Notes under the pieces: generated by a model
What the model was told of the DNA's origin: nothing
The model's input: the letters and a program-made list of their open reading frames with translations, nothing else
The model's database searches: none
Part shown: positions 18,463-26,948 of the stretch, in pieces
Position numbering within the stretch: the first letter of the stretch is position 1
How the letters are laid out: each line of letters opens with the position of its first letter
From: Pseudomonadota bacterium
GTDB taxonomy: Bacteria > Pseudomonadota > Alphaproteobacteria > Rhizobiales > Rhizobiaceae
DNA length: 54,457 nt
Direction of reading: 5' to 3'
NCBI GenBank assembly: GCA_023404095.1
Contig: JAEYDD010000022.1
Span: 1 to 54,457, forward strand
Program-made: the position numbers and the translations under genes

Positions 18463-18467
18463 CGCCC

Positions 18468-19637
18468 ATGGATACGATACTCGTCGTCAATGCCGGCTCC
18501 TCCAGCCTGAAGTTTGAAGCCTTTGCGGTGGCGCAGGGCCTGAGGAAGCTCCTGCGCGGCCAGATGGAGGGGATCGGCACGGCGCCGCGACTGGTTGTGA
18601 AGGGTCACGATGGCGAGATACTCGTAGAGCAAGACCATTCGCAGACGGACGTTGCCGATCTGCCTTCCGCGATGATGGTGGTGGGGGCATGGTTGCGGGA
18701 ACACCATGAAGGGCGGCTTGTCGCGGTGGGCCACCGCATCGTTCACGGCGGGCCTGACTACGATCGGCCCGTGCTGATCAACGAGCAGGTGCTCGACGAT
18801 CTGGAGCGGCTTGTTCCCCTCGCTCCGCTTCATCAGCCCAACAACCTCGCCCCTATCCGCGCAGTGATGCAGCGGCGGCCAGACCTTCCGCAGATCGCCT
18901 GCTTCGATACCTCGTTCCATCGCGGCCACAGCCCGCTGACGAGCCATTACGCAATCCCCGAGCATTTCTTCGGTGAAGGGGTGCGGCGTTACGGCTTCCA
19001 CGGCTTGTCCTACGAGTATGTCTCCCACAAGCTGCGCGAGGTGGCCGCTGAAAGCGCCAAGGGCCGGATCATCGTTGCCCATCTCGGAAGCGGCGCGTCC
19101 ATGTGTGCTATCGCCGGAGGGAAGAGCATCGAAAGCACGCTAGGATTCACCGCGCTCGATGGGATACCGATGGGCACGCGCTGCGGCCAGATCGATCCAG
19201 GCGTCATTCTCTATCTGCTCCAGCAGAAGGGAATGACCGCAATGCAGGTACAGGACCTGCTTTACAAGGATTCCGGCTTGAAAGGCCTTTCCGGGGTCAG
19301 CAATGATGTGCGCGCACTCCTCAAGAGCGAGGACCCGCGTGCCGCCTTCGCACTCGATCACTTCGTCCATCGTATCGGACTGAATGCCGGCTTGCTTGCC
19401 GCCGCGCTTGGCGGCCTTGATGCCTTCGTCTTCACCGCAGGAATCGGCGAGAATTCACCGGAAATGCGCAAGCGCATTGCGGCCAAGCTCGAGTGGCTCG
19501 GAGCACGGTTGGACCCGGACCGCAACGCCGGCAGCGAACTGGACGTGTCAGCGCCTGACAGCCAGGTGCGTCTGTACGTGGTTCCGACTGACGAGGAACT
19601 CATGATCGCCCGTCACACATTGTCACTCCTGAGCTGA
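18468..19637 (+). CDS. ackA: Acetate/propionate kinase
   Basis: The 389-residue enzyme has the acetokinase signatures VNAGSSSLKFE at the N-terminus and YGFHGLSYEYV in the middle, with HLGSGASMCA and FTAGIGENSPEMR for nucleotide binding. It uses acyl phosphate from the upstream transacetylase to make ATP. ATG 18468 is preferred over a GTG at 18459 that overlaps the pta stop. The length is close to the usual 395-400 residues, so the gene looks intact. Confidence 0.95.
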   Translation: MDTILVVNAGSSSLKFEAFAVAQGLRKLLRGQMEGIGTAPRLVVKGHDGEILVEQDHSQTDVADLPSAMMVVGAWLREHHEGRLVAVGHRIVHGGPDYDRPVLINEQVLDDLERLVPLAPLHQPNNLAPIRAVMQRRPDLPQIACFDTSFHRGHSPLTSHYAIPEHFFGEGVRRYGFHGLSYEYVSHKLREVAAESAKGRIIVAHLGSGASMCAIAGGKSIESTLGFTALDGIPMGTRCGQIDPGVILYLLQQKGMTAMQVQDLLYKDSGLKGLSGVSNDVRALLKSEDPRAAFALDHFVHRIGLNAGLLAAALGGLDAFVFTAGIGENSPEMRKRIAAKLEWLGARLDPDRNAGSELDVSAPDSQVRLYVVPTDEELMIARHTLSLLS

Positions 19638-19689
19638 GGCTTGGGAGAAAAAACAGCATCTGTTGTCTGTTAGAACCAAGAGGGTGCAC

Positions 19690-20472
19690 ATGATTCCCCA
19701 GGTCAAGGCCAAGCTGCTGGAAGGCAAGAAGGGACTGGTCGTCGGGATTGCCAACGACCAATCGATTGCATGGGGCTGCGCGAGGGCGTTCCGGGCGCTG
19801 GGCGCCGAACTGGCGGTGACCTATCTCAACGACAAGGCGAAGCCGCATGTCGAGCCGCTGGCCCGCGAGCTGGATGCACCGATCCTGATGCCCCTCGACG
19901 TTGCCGTGCCGGGGCAGATGGAAGCTGTGTTCGCGCACATCGAGGAGTTTTGGGGGGACATTGATTTCGTCGTCCACTCCATAGCCTTTTCGCCGAAGGA
20001 CACCCTCCAGGGCCGGGTGACCGATGTCCCCCGCGACGGATTTCTCAAGACGATGGAAGTTTCCTGCTGGTCGTTCCTCCGCATGGCTCACCTGGCCGAG
20101 CCGCTCATGAAGCGGGGAGGCACGCTGTTCACGATGACCTACTATGGCAGCCAGATGGTGGTGAAGAACTACAACATCATGGGTGTCGCCAAGGCGGCGC
20201 TCGAGAGTTCCGTCCGGTATCTCGCTGCCGAGTTGGGCCCGAAGGGAATCCGTGTTCACGCGATATCGCCTGGACCGCTGGCGACACGCGCCGCCTCCGG
20301 CATCCCCGAGTTCGACGAACTGCTTCACAAGGCCCAGGAAACCGCGCCAAGCCGCAGCCTCGTCAGTATCGATGACGTGGGAATGGCCACTGCATTCCTC
20401 GCGCACGACGCTGCGAAGCTGATTACCGGGGAGACGCTCTACATCGATGGCGGCTATCACATCATCGATTGA
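19690..20472 (+). CDS. fabI: Enoyl-ACP reductase FabI
   Basis: The 260-residue SDR reduces enoyl-ACP in fatty acid synthesis. It has the family hallmarks GIANDQSIAWG at the cofactor site, HSIAF and the catalytic YxxxMGxxK pattern in YNIMGVAKA, with ISPGPLATRAASGI downstream. ATG 19690 follows GAGGG; upstream codons to 19663 are unlikely to be translated. As an extra fabI at the end of a pta-ackA operon it is probably a second copy beside a housekeeping gene elsewhere (inference from synteny). It ends 52 bases after ackA plus its own length, in the same operon. Confidence 0.92.
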   Translation: MIPQVKAKLLEGKKGLVVGIANDQSIAWGCARAFRALGAELAVTYLNDKAKPHVEPLARELDAPILMPLDVAVPGQMEAVFAHIEEFWGDIDFVVHSIAFSPKDTLQGRVTDVPRDGFLKTMEVSCWSFLRMAHLAEPLMKRGGTLFTMTYYGSQMVVKNYNIMGVAKAALESSVRYLAAELGPKGIRVHAISPGPLATRAASGIPEFDELLHKAQETAPSRSLVSIDDVGMATAFLAHDAAKLITGETLYIDGGYHIID

Positions 20473-20517
20473 CGCATTTGTGCGCAACGCGGACTGACTT
20501 TACGGCCGATCCTGCGT

Positions 20518-20931
20518 AGTCGGTCCCGCTCTTCCTACCTTGACGAGATCGCCATGTTCCTAGCCGGGCGTGCCGCCGAAGAGGTTATCCTCGGGATAAT
20601 GACAGATGGGGCTGGGGGAGGTCCGGGATCGGATTTGCATCGGGCAACCGATGTGGCCGCTCCGGTCGAGGCGACGCTCGGCTTGGGGCAGGGCCTCTCC
20701 TTTACCAATGTCCAGACATTCAAGGAACTCGAGACCTTGCGTCGGTCCGATCCGGTTCTGCGAAGACGCGTCGAACGGATGCTCGAGCGCGAAATGTAGC
20801 GAGCAAAGGGGATCGTTCGAGCGCGTCGACATGACATCGAACTCGTCGCCAAGAGTTTGATGGAGAAGCCGCTTTTGTCCCGGGAAGAAGTGCGTGCGTT
20901 GCTAGGGCAGGCTCCCAGCGAGGTCGCATAG
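20518..20931 (+). pseudogene. C-terminal remnant of an FtsH-like (M41) protease
   Basis: The frame reads through LAGRAAEEVILG, GAGGGPGSDLHRAT and, at the end, RHDIELVAKSLMEKPLLSRE, which is the C-terminal peptidase M41 region of FtsH-like AAA proteases. The ATPase domain and HEXXH zinc site are missing, and an amber TAG at 20797-20799 interrupts an otherwise continuous frame that resumes in the same register to the stop at 20931. It is therefore a truncated, once-interrupted fragment. It lies just after the fabI operon and may be the scar of an old deletion joining the operon to the accessory island. Confidence 0.8.
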
Positions 20932-21058
20932 CGTTCAGATCGGTAACCGCTGACTCAGCTTGGCACCGATAGTTGCATCAACATCAGCAACCGCCTCTTC
21001 CGGACAAGCCGGATGCGAAGAGCGCAGGCGATTTTCGCAATTTTCGTGAATGTCGTCG

Positions 21059-21481
21059 TTAAACAACCGTGAGCGTGACCGCAATATTCCCGCGTGTGGC
21101 CTTCGAGTAAGGGCATATCGTATGCGCTTCCTCGACTAGCTGCTGCGCCACGTCCTTATCCACGCCTGGTATCCCGACAGCTAGGCGCGCTGTGAGGGAG
21201 TATCCGCTTATTGGGGACAGGTTGAGATCAACCTCAGCATCGATGGTCACTTCACCCGAGAGCCTGAGGTGCTTCTGCTTGACAAGAATGCCTATGGCAC
21301 TCTCGAAGCAGGCAGACCACCCGGCCGCAAAAAGCTGCTCCGGGTTTGTTCCGGGCCTCGGAGTGCCGGGCACGCCGAGCTTGAGATCGAGCTGACCATC
21401 GGAGCTTTGGGCCACACCGTGCTCGCGGCCTCCGCTGACATGGGTCCTTGCCGTATAAAGGACTTTAGATCGCTGATCCAT
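21059..21481 (-). CDS. ohr: Organic hydroperoxide resistance protein Ohr
   Basis: The 140-residue OsmC-superfamily peroxidase detoxifies organic and fatty acid hydroperoxides in the cytoplasm using two cysteines. Cys58 sits in GWSACFESA and Cys123 in TICPYSKATRGN; Arg19 and Glu48 (NPEQLF) fit the conserved catalytic network. It is the last of four minus-strand genes (epoxide hydrolase, SRPBCC-like protein, cysteine hydrolase, Ohr), separated by 68 bases from the previous one. No OhrR repressor gene is adjacent, unlike many ohr loci, so it may be controlled by the operon promoter at about 24187-24211. Confidence 0.95.
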   Translation of the reverse strand: MDQRSKVLYTARTHVSGGREHGVAQSSDGQLDLKLGVPGTPRPGTNPEQLFAAGWSACFESAIGILVKQKHLRLSGEVTIDAEVDLNLSPISGYSLTARLAVGIPGVDKDVAQQLVEEAHTICPYSKATRGNIAVTLTVV

Positions 21482-21549
21482 CTTATGCTCCGTTAGTTTA
21501 CGTTAGAGATACGCTTGGTGTCAGCCTAGCGAACAGCGGGTGCAGCCGT

Positions 21550-22209
21550 TTATTCGGCAGCAACCGCAGGCGCTCCGGCCGAGGCAATCGCCTGGAGGAC
21601 CTCTTCTGTAGAGATGATGGCATTCGCATAGTTCGGCATGTTGATCTCGAGCGCCGCCCGCATCATCTCGTCCGAGTAATCAGCCACCGCATCGTTTATG
21701 ACAGTCACATCATATCCTAGCTCAGCCGCAAACCGGACAGTTGCTTCGATGCAGGTGTGCGCGATCAGACCGATCACGATCACCCGCTGGATTCCCCGGC
21801 GCTTGAGGAGATTGTCGAGGTCGGTGTTCGCAAACCCGCTGGAGCACCAATGTTCCTGCGCCACGCTCTCGCCAGCGGCGGGCACGAATTCCGCCCTGAA
21901 CTCGCCACCCCAAGTGCCGTATGAAAAGCTCTTGCGGTGCCAGGCGGCACGTTGGATAGGCGCAATATATTTCCAATTCTCGTAGTCGCCCTCGCGGAAG
22001 CGATGATGCATGGCGAAGAAGACAGGCATCTTCACATCACGCGCCGCCTGCAGGATCTGCGCCATATGCTCGACGCAGTGGTTTGCTTCTGCGACGGCCT
22101 GAATGCGGGGCCAGATCTTGCCGCCTTCGGAGATGAAGTCGTTATAAGGGTCGACTACCAGTAGACCAGTGTTGCCGATAACGTAGGGAACAGTCAGATG
22201 GGTCATCAC
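21550..22209 (-). CDS. Isochorismatase-family cysteine hydrolase
   Basis: The 219-residue enzyme has the family's Asp20 in LLVVDPYNDF and the nucleophile Cys153 in GLIAHTCIEATVR, so it should hydrolyse an amide or ester bond. The third catalytic residue, normally a lysine before EHW, appears to be Gln118 (SVAQEHW), which is unusual and may alter activity. It lies 11 bases after the SRPBCC-like gene. The substrate is unknown; the neighbourhood suggests detoxification of a small organic compound. Confidence 0.85.
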   Translation of the reverse strand: MMTHLTVPYVIGNTGLLVVDPYNDFISEGGKIWPRIQAVAEANHCVEHMAQILQAARDVKMPVFFAMHHRFREGDYENWKYIAPIQRAAWHRKSFSYGTWGGEFRAEFVPAAGESVAQEHWCSSGFANTDLDNLLKRRGIQRVIVIGLIAHTCIEATVRFAAELGYDVTVINDAVADYSDEMMRAALEINMPNYANAIISTEEVLQAIASAGAPAVAAE

Positions 22210-22220
22210 GGGCTCCGTAC

Positions 22221-22763
22221 CTAGGCTGCCTTGGCGGGATTCTGGCGAAGTGCGAAGCGCTCGATGCTCGCGGCGAAGAGTGGGGTCTCGCCTTTGTTGT
22301 GAGCGATCGACATCGGCTGGCGCTGGGTCTTGAAAACTTCGAACGGAATGCCCTGACGGGCCAGCCCCGCCATCATCTCGTCGCTCGCGAAGGACTGAAC
22401 CCGGTTGGTGAATTCGCAGCGGTTCTTGTCCAGAGCCTTAACGCTGAGCTCCCAGGTTACATGAATGACCACGCGGCCAGTAGGGGTGAAGACGTCGGAG
22501 TCCGAGTCAAGGATCAGGTGGGACTTCTCGCCCAGCGTCTCGTGATAGTGCTGCACCATCAGGCTGCCGCCGATCGTCTCGACATTGATCGACATCCGGG
22601 TGCCGTCGGGCGCAGTCGTGAACCCGGCCGCAATATGAGCGGGCGAACAACCCTGGTATTCCTTTTCCGGCAGCGAAAAGCACCATGCCGGGATGTCGAT
22701 CTTCTCGATCGGGGCGTTGATTATGGCGGTGAAGCTGGAGCCCACAATCTGATTTTCACGCAT
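22221..22763 (-). CDS. SRPBCC-like protein of unknown function
   Basis: The 180-residue product has alternating strands and a pattern (SSFTAIINAPIEKIDI..., VIHVTWELSVKALDKNRCEFTNRVQSF) that resembles START/SRPBCC ligand-binding proteins; I do not recognise a named family. The start is ATG 22763, seven bases after AAGGAG; an ATG two codons earlier lies too close to that site. It is tightly linked to the cysteine hydrolase and epoxide-hydrolase-like genes. A hydrophobic ligand-binding role is only a guess. Confidence 0.65.
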   Translation of the reverse strand: MRENQIVGSSFTAIINAPIEKIDIPAWCFSLPEKEYQGCSPAHIAAGFTTAPDGTRMSINVETIGGSLMVQHYHETLGEKSHLILDSDSDVFTPTGRVVIHVTWELSVKALDKNRCEFTNRVQSFASDEMMAGLARQGIPFEVFKTQRQPMSIAHNKGETPLFAASIERFALRQNPAKAA

Positions 22764-22828
22764 AGTCATTCTCCTTGTTGAGTTCGCGAGGTCGAGAGGG
22801 GGCACGGAGCAACCGCGCCGTTTGAGCT

Positions 22829-24121
22829 TCAGATCTGGTCGCGAAGCGACTTGAACGAGGCACGCAGTTCCGAAGTGAACAGCTCGGGCTGCTCCCAGGC
22901 CGCGAAGTGGCCGCCTTTCGGCAGGCGGTTGTAGTGGATGAGCTTCGGATATGCCTTCTCGGCCCAGCTCCGGGGCGCCTGGTAGATTTCGTCCGGAAAG
23001 GCACTGACTGCGACCGGAATCTTAATGCCGCGCGGATCAAAGAAGCCGCCACTCGGGTGGTGTGCGTTGTCCCAGTAAAGACGTGCCGACGAGATCGCCG
23101 TGTTAGTCAGCCAGTAAAGAGTTACGTTGTCGAGAACGTCGTCGGGGGAGAGACCTTCCTTCTCTCCGTGGATCGACCGCGCGATCATGCGATAGCTCCG
23201 GATGTCATGGTCAAGCATCCAGGCTGCCAGACCGATCGGCGAATCCACGATGCCATAGAGCGTCTGCGGCCTGTTGTTCATCTCGATCGCGTAGCCGAGG
23301 CCATTCTTGTTGAAATCGTCGAGCTGATCCCACGCCCGCCTTTCGTCGGCAGACAAGCCTTCCGGGGGTGTTCCTGCGGCCAGGGACTTCGAAATCTCGG
23401 CGGGAACGGTGGCGGCCATGTTAGTGTGTATGCCGAGGAGGCCACGCGGCTGCTGGACGGCCATGAGTTCAGTCACCGCGTTACCCCAGTCACCACCCTG
23501 TGCGACATATTTGGTATATCCCAGACGGTCCATGAGTACGGCCCAAGCCTTTGCGATACGCGGCGGGTTCCATCCGGTTTCCCGCGGCTTTCCGGAGAAG
23601 CCATAACCGGGGAGGGACGGAACGACGACGTGAAAGGCGTCTGCTTCGGTGCCCCCGTAGGCGGTCGGATCGGTCAGGGGCTTGATTATCTTCAGCTGCT
23701 CGATCACGGAGCCTGGCCATCCATGGGTGATGATGATCGGTAGCGCGTTTTCATGCTTCGACTTCACATGGATGAAGTGAATGTCGAGACCGTCTATCTC
23801 CGTAGTAAATTGCGGAAACGCATTTAGGCGGGCCTCGACGTTGCGCCAGTCATGGTGCTTCCAGTGCTTCGCGAGCTTCTTTATGGTTTCGAGGCGCACC
23901 CCTTGGGAATCGTCGGCTACGTTTTCCCCGTCCGGCCAACGGGTGGCTGCCACCCGGCGATGGAGATCAATCAGCTGTTCATCCGTAGCCCTGAACTTAA
24001 ACGGCTTGATCGCCGGAGTCTCGGTGGCGGCAAGAGCTTGGGAAATCATTCCCACTGCGCCTGCGCCCGCGGCCGCAGCAAGAAGAGTTCGGCGGGTGAC
24101 CTTGGCCTGTATCTGCGACAT
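22829..24121 (-). CDS. Tat-exported epoxide-hydrolase-like enzyme 1
   Basis: The 430-residue alpha/beta hydrolase opens with a twin-arginine signal (VTRRTLL plus a hydrophobic stretch, residues 9-32), then the epoxide hydrolase N-terminal lid region (about 38-150), the oxyanion motif HGWPG (133-137) and the nucleophile Asp211 in QGGDWG. A C-terminal GGHFAAWEQPELF holds the catalytic histidine. It would act in the periplasm. It is first of a four-gene unit ending with ohr and has a composite promoter element 66 bases upstream. It is a clear paralogue of the enzyme at 34016-35311. The substrate is unknown. Confidence 0.9.
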   Translation of the reverse strand: MSQIQAKVTRRTLLAAAAGAGAVGMISQALAATETPAIKPFKFRATDEQLIDLHRRVAATRWPDGENVADDSQGVRLETIKKLAKHWKHHDWRNVEARLNAFPQFTTEIDGLDIHFIHVKSKHENALPIIITHGWPGSVIEQLKIIKPLTDPTAYGGTEADAFHVVVPSLPGYGFSGKPRETGWNPPRIAKAWAVLMDRLGYTKYVAQGGDWGNAVTELMAVQQPRGLLGIHTNMAATVPAEISKSLAAGTPPEGLSADERRAWDQLDDFNKNGLGYAIEMNNRPQTLYGIVDSPIGLAAWMLDHDIRSYRMIARSIHGEKEGLSPDDVLDNVTLYWLTNTAISSARLYWDNAHHPSGGFFDPRGIKIPVAVSAFPDEIYQAPRSWAEKAYPKLIHYNRLPKGGHFAAWEQPELFTSELRASFKSLRDQI

Positions 24122-24186
24122 GGCATCCTCCTGGATGTTGCTCGTTTTAGCCTAGAGGAGCGTCACATCTTTGGGGCGTTGCCACT

Positions 24187-24211
24187 ATTGCACGATGGTA
24201 TGGACGACACT
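24187..24211 (-). promoter_or_regulatory. Composite promoter element, site D
   Basis: In minus-strand orientation the 15-mer AGTGTCGTCCATACC is followed by spacer ATCG and the -10-like hexamer TGCAAT. The hexamer lies 66 bases before the ATG of epoxide hydrolase 1. The layout matches eight other sites in the window, so this is probably the promoter of the 24121-21059 operon. Confidence 0.65.
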
Positions 24212-24230
24212 TTGGTATCGGTAGCGGTGT

Positions 24231-26474
24231 CTATTTGGAGGCAGATGACACTTCGCCCTTAACGGCACATGTTGGGACCGAGAAGTGGACTGTCACACCG
24301 GGTCCAGTGTTGGCCTCCATCCACAGCTTGCCGCGGTGGGTCTCTACGATCGACCGACAAATTGTAAGTCCGATGCCCATTCCATCTGCTTTCGTCGTGT
24401 AGAATGGTTCGTATATCCGTGAGGCAGAATCAGTATCGATACCAACGCCATTGTCGGCAACAGCTAGACTCACGAACCCCTCTTGGTCCACTCGCGTCGA
24501 GATCTCAATCATTTTAAGCCGATCTCGAACCTCTTTGACCGCGTCGATAGCGTTCCGGATGAGGTTGCTGACGACTTGTTGCAGTTGCACTCGGTCTCCG
24601 TTCACCAATGGAAGATCTGGCGCGAAAGCGGTGCGAATGACGACGCCATTTCTTCTCTGCTCGCTGGCTAGCAGCGTCGTGACCTCTCTGACTGCATCAT
24701 GGAGATCGAGCTCTTTGAAGCTAATGGCTCGGTTGCCGAACAGGGCGCGAAGCCTTGTTATGACTTCTGTCGCCCTGTTGGCATCGCGGATGATCCGTCG
24801 GACAGTCTCCAATGCCGTTGCCACGTCAGGAGGATCCGTCGAAAGCATTCGCAGGCAGGTGCTCGCATTGGTGAGGATCCCCGATATCGGTTGGTTGACT
24901 TCGTGAGCGATCGCCGCAGACATCTGCCCAAGGCTGAGAAAACCTGTCAGCCGTGCCAGCTCCCCTCGAAGCTGGTCGGTTGCCTCCTCGATCTGGCGCT
25001 TTTGCGTAACATCCTGAATGGCGCCAAGCGACTCTCTGTGTCCGTCCTGATGGTCGATCGCTTGGCTGATCACCCGGATGTGCTTGATCGTGCCATCGCG
25101 GCTCAACAATCGGAGCTCATAGTCGAGAGTGCCTCCGACTTCCCGAACCGAGCTCATCTTTTCTGCCAGAAACGCCAAGTCATCGGGATGAACCCGCTGC
25201 CTGATCCTCTCAAGTGTTACCTCTTCACCCTCGAGCTCGAAGATTTTCAACCATTCCTCGGACAGTCGAAGTTCATCTGTCTGCAGGTTCCAGGAAAATG
25301 TTCCGGTGCTGCTCACTGTTTGGCCCGCAGCCAGAAAGGCTTGGCTACGCTTCAGCTCCTCTTCAACGTTCTTGCGATCATCTATATCCGTCAGCAGACC
25401 GTACCAGCGCACGATGATGCCTTCGGCATCCCGAAGAGGCTGGCCGCGAACCTGAAACCAGCGGAAAACGCCGTCATGGCGCCGATAGCGGCTTTCGTAG
25501 TCATAGGGCTCACCGCTCTTCAGCGAACCTATAAAGGTGTCGATATTGACCTGCACGTCGTCGGGATGGGTGATGCCATTCGTTGCCCAGTCCTGAACTT
25601 CGTTCAGTGCTATGCCGAAATAATCGAGGAGTTGCTGATTGCTTCCGTCCAGAGTGCCATCCGGTCTCGAGAGTATGATCATCCCCGGCACCATGTTGAC
25701 GATGTGACGAAACTCGCGTTCGCTTTCAGCCAGAGCCTTCTCAGCGCGCACGCGGTCATCGATGTCGTTGAGAAAGAAGTACCATCGCACGATCGTACCA
25801 TCGTCTTCCGCAACAGGGTTTCCGCGGACTTGGAACCAACGATAGACGCCGTCATAGCGGCGCAACCTTTCGATCACCTCGTAAGACTGGCCGATGGCGA
25901 CAGCTTCGGCAAACCTCGCGACACCTCGGGCCCGATCGTCTGGATGGATGATGTCGTTCGTCTGCCATCGCTGGTGCTCAGCAAAATCATAGCCGAAGAA
26001 TCGAAACGACTGGTCATTCACGGTCTCAACGGACCCATCGGGTCTAAGAACAATTATCAAGCCTGGGAGGGAATTAACGATTAGCTGAAGCTTCTTCTGG
26101 CTTTCGAGCAGGGCTTCGGCCGCTTTTCGTTGATCCTCGATGTCGGTGGCTATCGCGCACCATTTAGGGGGGGCGCCCAGTGGCGTGCTGAGTGGCCTGC
26201 AGTCGATCACAAACCATCTGAAGTTGCCGTCCGAGCCGCGCAAACGAACTTCACAGCGGCTCGAGCCCTCGCTGCTTGCGCGAAACTTAGCTTTTAGAAC
26301 TGCGAGGTCATCAGGTTCGACGACGTCCTCCCATCGCCAACCATCTCTCGCCGACCATCGCAGGCCGGTATGTTCCTCCCAACGCCCGTTGACGAAATCA
26401 ACACTTCCGTCCGCGCCGACGGTGAAGACGATGCTTGGAATTGCATTCAAGACTTCGCCGAAATCCGGTTCCAT
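24231..26474 (-). CDS. Cytoplasmic multi-PAS sensor histidine kinase 1
   Basis: The 747-residue kinase has four PAS domains (about 5-115, 125-245, 250-370, 375-495), a HisKA segment with phospho-accepting His524 in AIAHEVNQP, and a HATPase domain with N637/N641, DNGVGI (674-679) and GMGIGL (698-703). It has no membrane segment, so it senses something inside the cell, perhaps through a PAS cofactor. PAS2 and PAS3 resemble those of kinase 2, suggesting internal duplication. It follows receiver 1 by 111 bases with no output protein of its own. A weak version of the composite element (around 26566-26582) is the only promoter hint. Confidence 0.9.
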   Translation of the reverse strand: MEPDFGEVLNAIPSIVFTVGADGSVDFVNGRWEEHTGLRWSARDGWRWEDVVEPDDLAVLKAKFRASSEGSSRCEVRLRGSDGNFRWFVIDCRPLSTPLGAPPKWCAIATDIEDQRKAAEALLESQKKLQLIVNSLPGLIIVLRPDGSVETVNDQSFRFFGYDFAEHQRWQTNDIIHPDDRARGVARFAEAVAIGQSYEVIERLRRYDGVYRWFQVRGNPVAEDDGTIVRWYFFLNDIDDRVRAEKALAESEREFRHIVNMVPGMIILSRPDGTLDGSNQQLLDYFGIALNEVQDWATNGITHPDDVQVNIDTFIGSLKSGEPYDYESRYRRHDGVFRWFQVRGQPLRDAEGIIVRWYGLLTDIDDRKNVEEELKRSQAFLAAGQTVSSTGTFSWNLQTDELRLSEEWLKIFELEGEEVTLERIRQRVHPDDLAFLAEKMSSVREVGGTLDYELRLLSRDGTIKHIRVISQAIDHQDGHRESLGAIQDVTQKRQIEEATDQLRGELARLTGFLSLGQMSAAIAHEVNQPISGILTNASTCLRMLSTDPPDVATALETVRRIIRDANRATEVITRLRALFGNRAISFKELDLHDAVREVTTLLASEQRRNGVVIRTAFAPDLPLVNGDRVQLQQVVSNLIRNAIDAVKEVRDRLKMIEISTRVDQEGFVSLAVADNGVGIDTDSASRIYEPFYTTKADGMGIGLTICRSIVETHRGKLWMEANTGPGVTVHFSVPTCAVKGEVSSASK

Positions 26475-26585
26475 ACTCGATCCGCGCCCATCTCAATCCC
26501 TGACCCAACAACATCTGGAAGCAATAGGCCTACCGTTGCACCTTTTATCGCGGTTATAATCTCACTGTTGGCAAAGGTAGCCAAT

Positions 26586-26948
26586 CTAGTCTATCGCGGC
26601 CAGTGCCACTTGAAGTTCCGCATCGCCGAATGGTTTGAACAGGCAGTCTATTGCGCCGTTCTTCATGAGACGGCTCCGCAGGACCTCATCCTTGAGCGCA
26701 GTGATGAATATTGTCGGAACCTTGTTTCCCCGACTCGTAAGCTCCTTGAACAGCTCGGGTCCGGTCATACCCGGCATGGCAATGTCGAGTATCATGACAT
26801 CGCTGAAGGCGAAGGCGCCCGCCCGCAGGAAGGCTTCGGCCGAGTCGAAGGTATGGACATCAAATCCGAATGAACGGAGAAGGTCTGGCAGTGCCTCTCG
26901 AACGGACTCGTCGTCATCAACCACGGAGATTTGTTTCCGCTTCGTCAT
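26586..26948 (-). CDS. Stand-alone receiver domain protein 1
   Basis: The 120-residue protein is only a CheY-like receiver: acidic pocket VVDDDESVRE, phospho-acceptor Asp55 in MILDIAMPG, and the conserved Lys in CLFKPF. There is no DNA-binding domain. The start ATG 26948 overlaps the 3' end of kinase 2 by 32 bases, so translation is coupled and kinase 2 is its likely partner. Its sequence resembles FixJ receivers. It may act as a phosphate sink, a relay, or by protein interaction; the sequence does not say which. Confidence 0.9.
   Translation of the reverse strand: MTKRKQISVVDDDESVREALPDLLRSFGFDVHTFDSAEAFLRAGAFAFSDVMILDIAMPGMTGPELFKELTSRGNKVPTIFITALKDEVLRSRLMKNGAIDCLFKPFGDAELQVALAAID

Noticed and set aside
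24699..26084. Plus-strand frame of 461 codons
   Set aside because: It is the shadow of histidine kinase 1, which has intact PAS, HisKA and HATPase motifs on the other strand.
26566..26590. A tenth composite element before histidine kinase 1
   Set aside because: The geometry is right, but only GGTAGCC resembles a half-site and the hexamer CCAACA is a poor match, so it was not counted.
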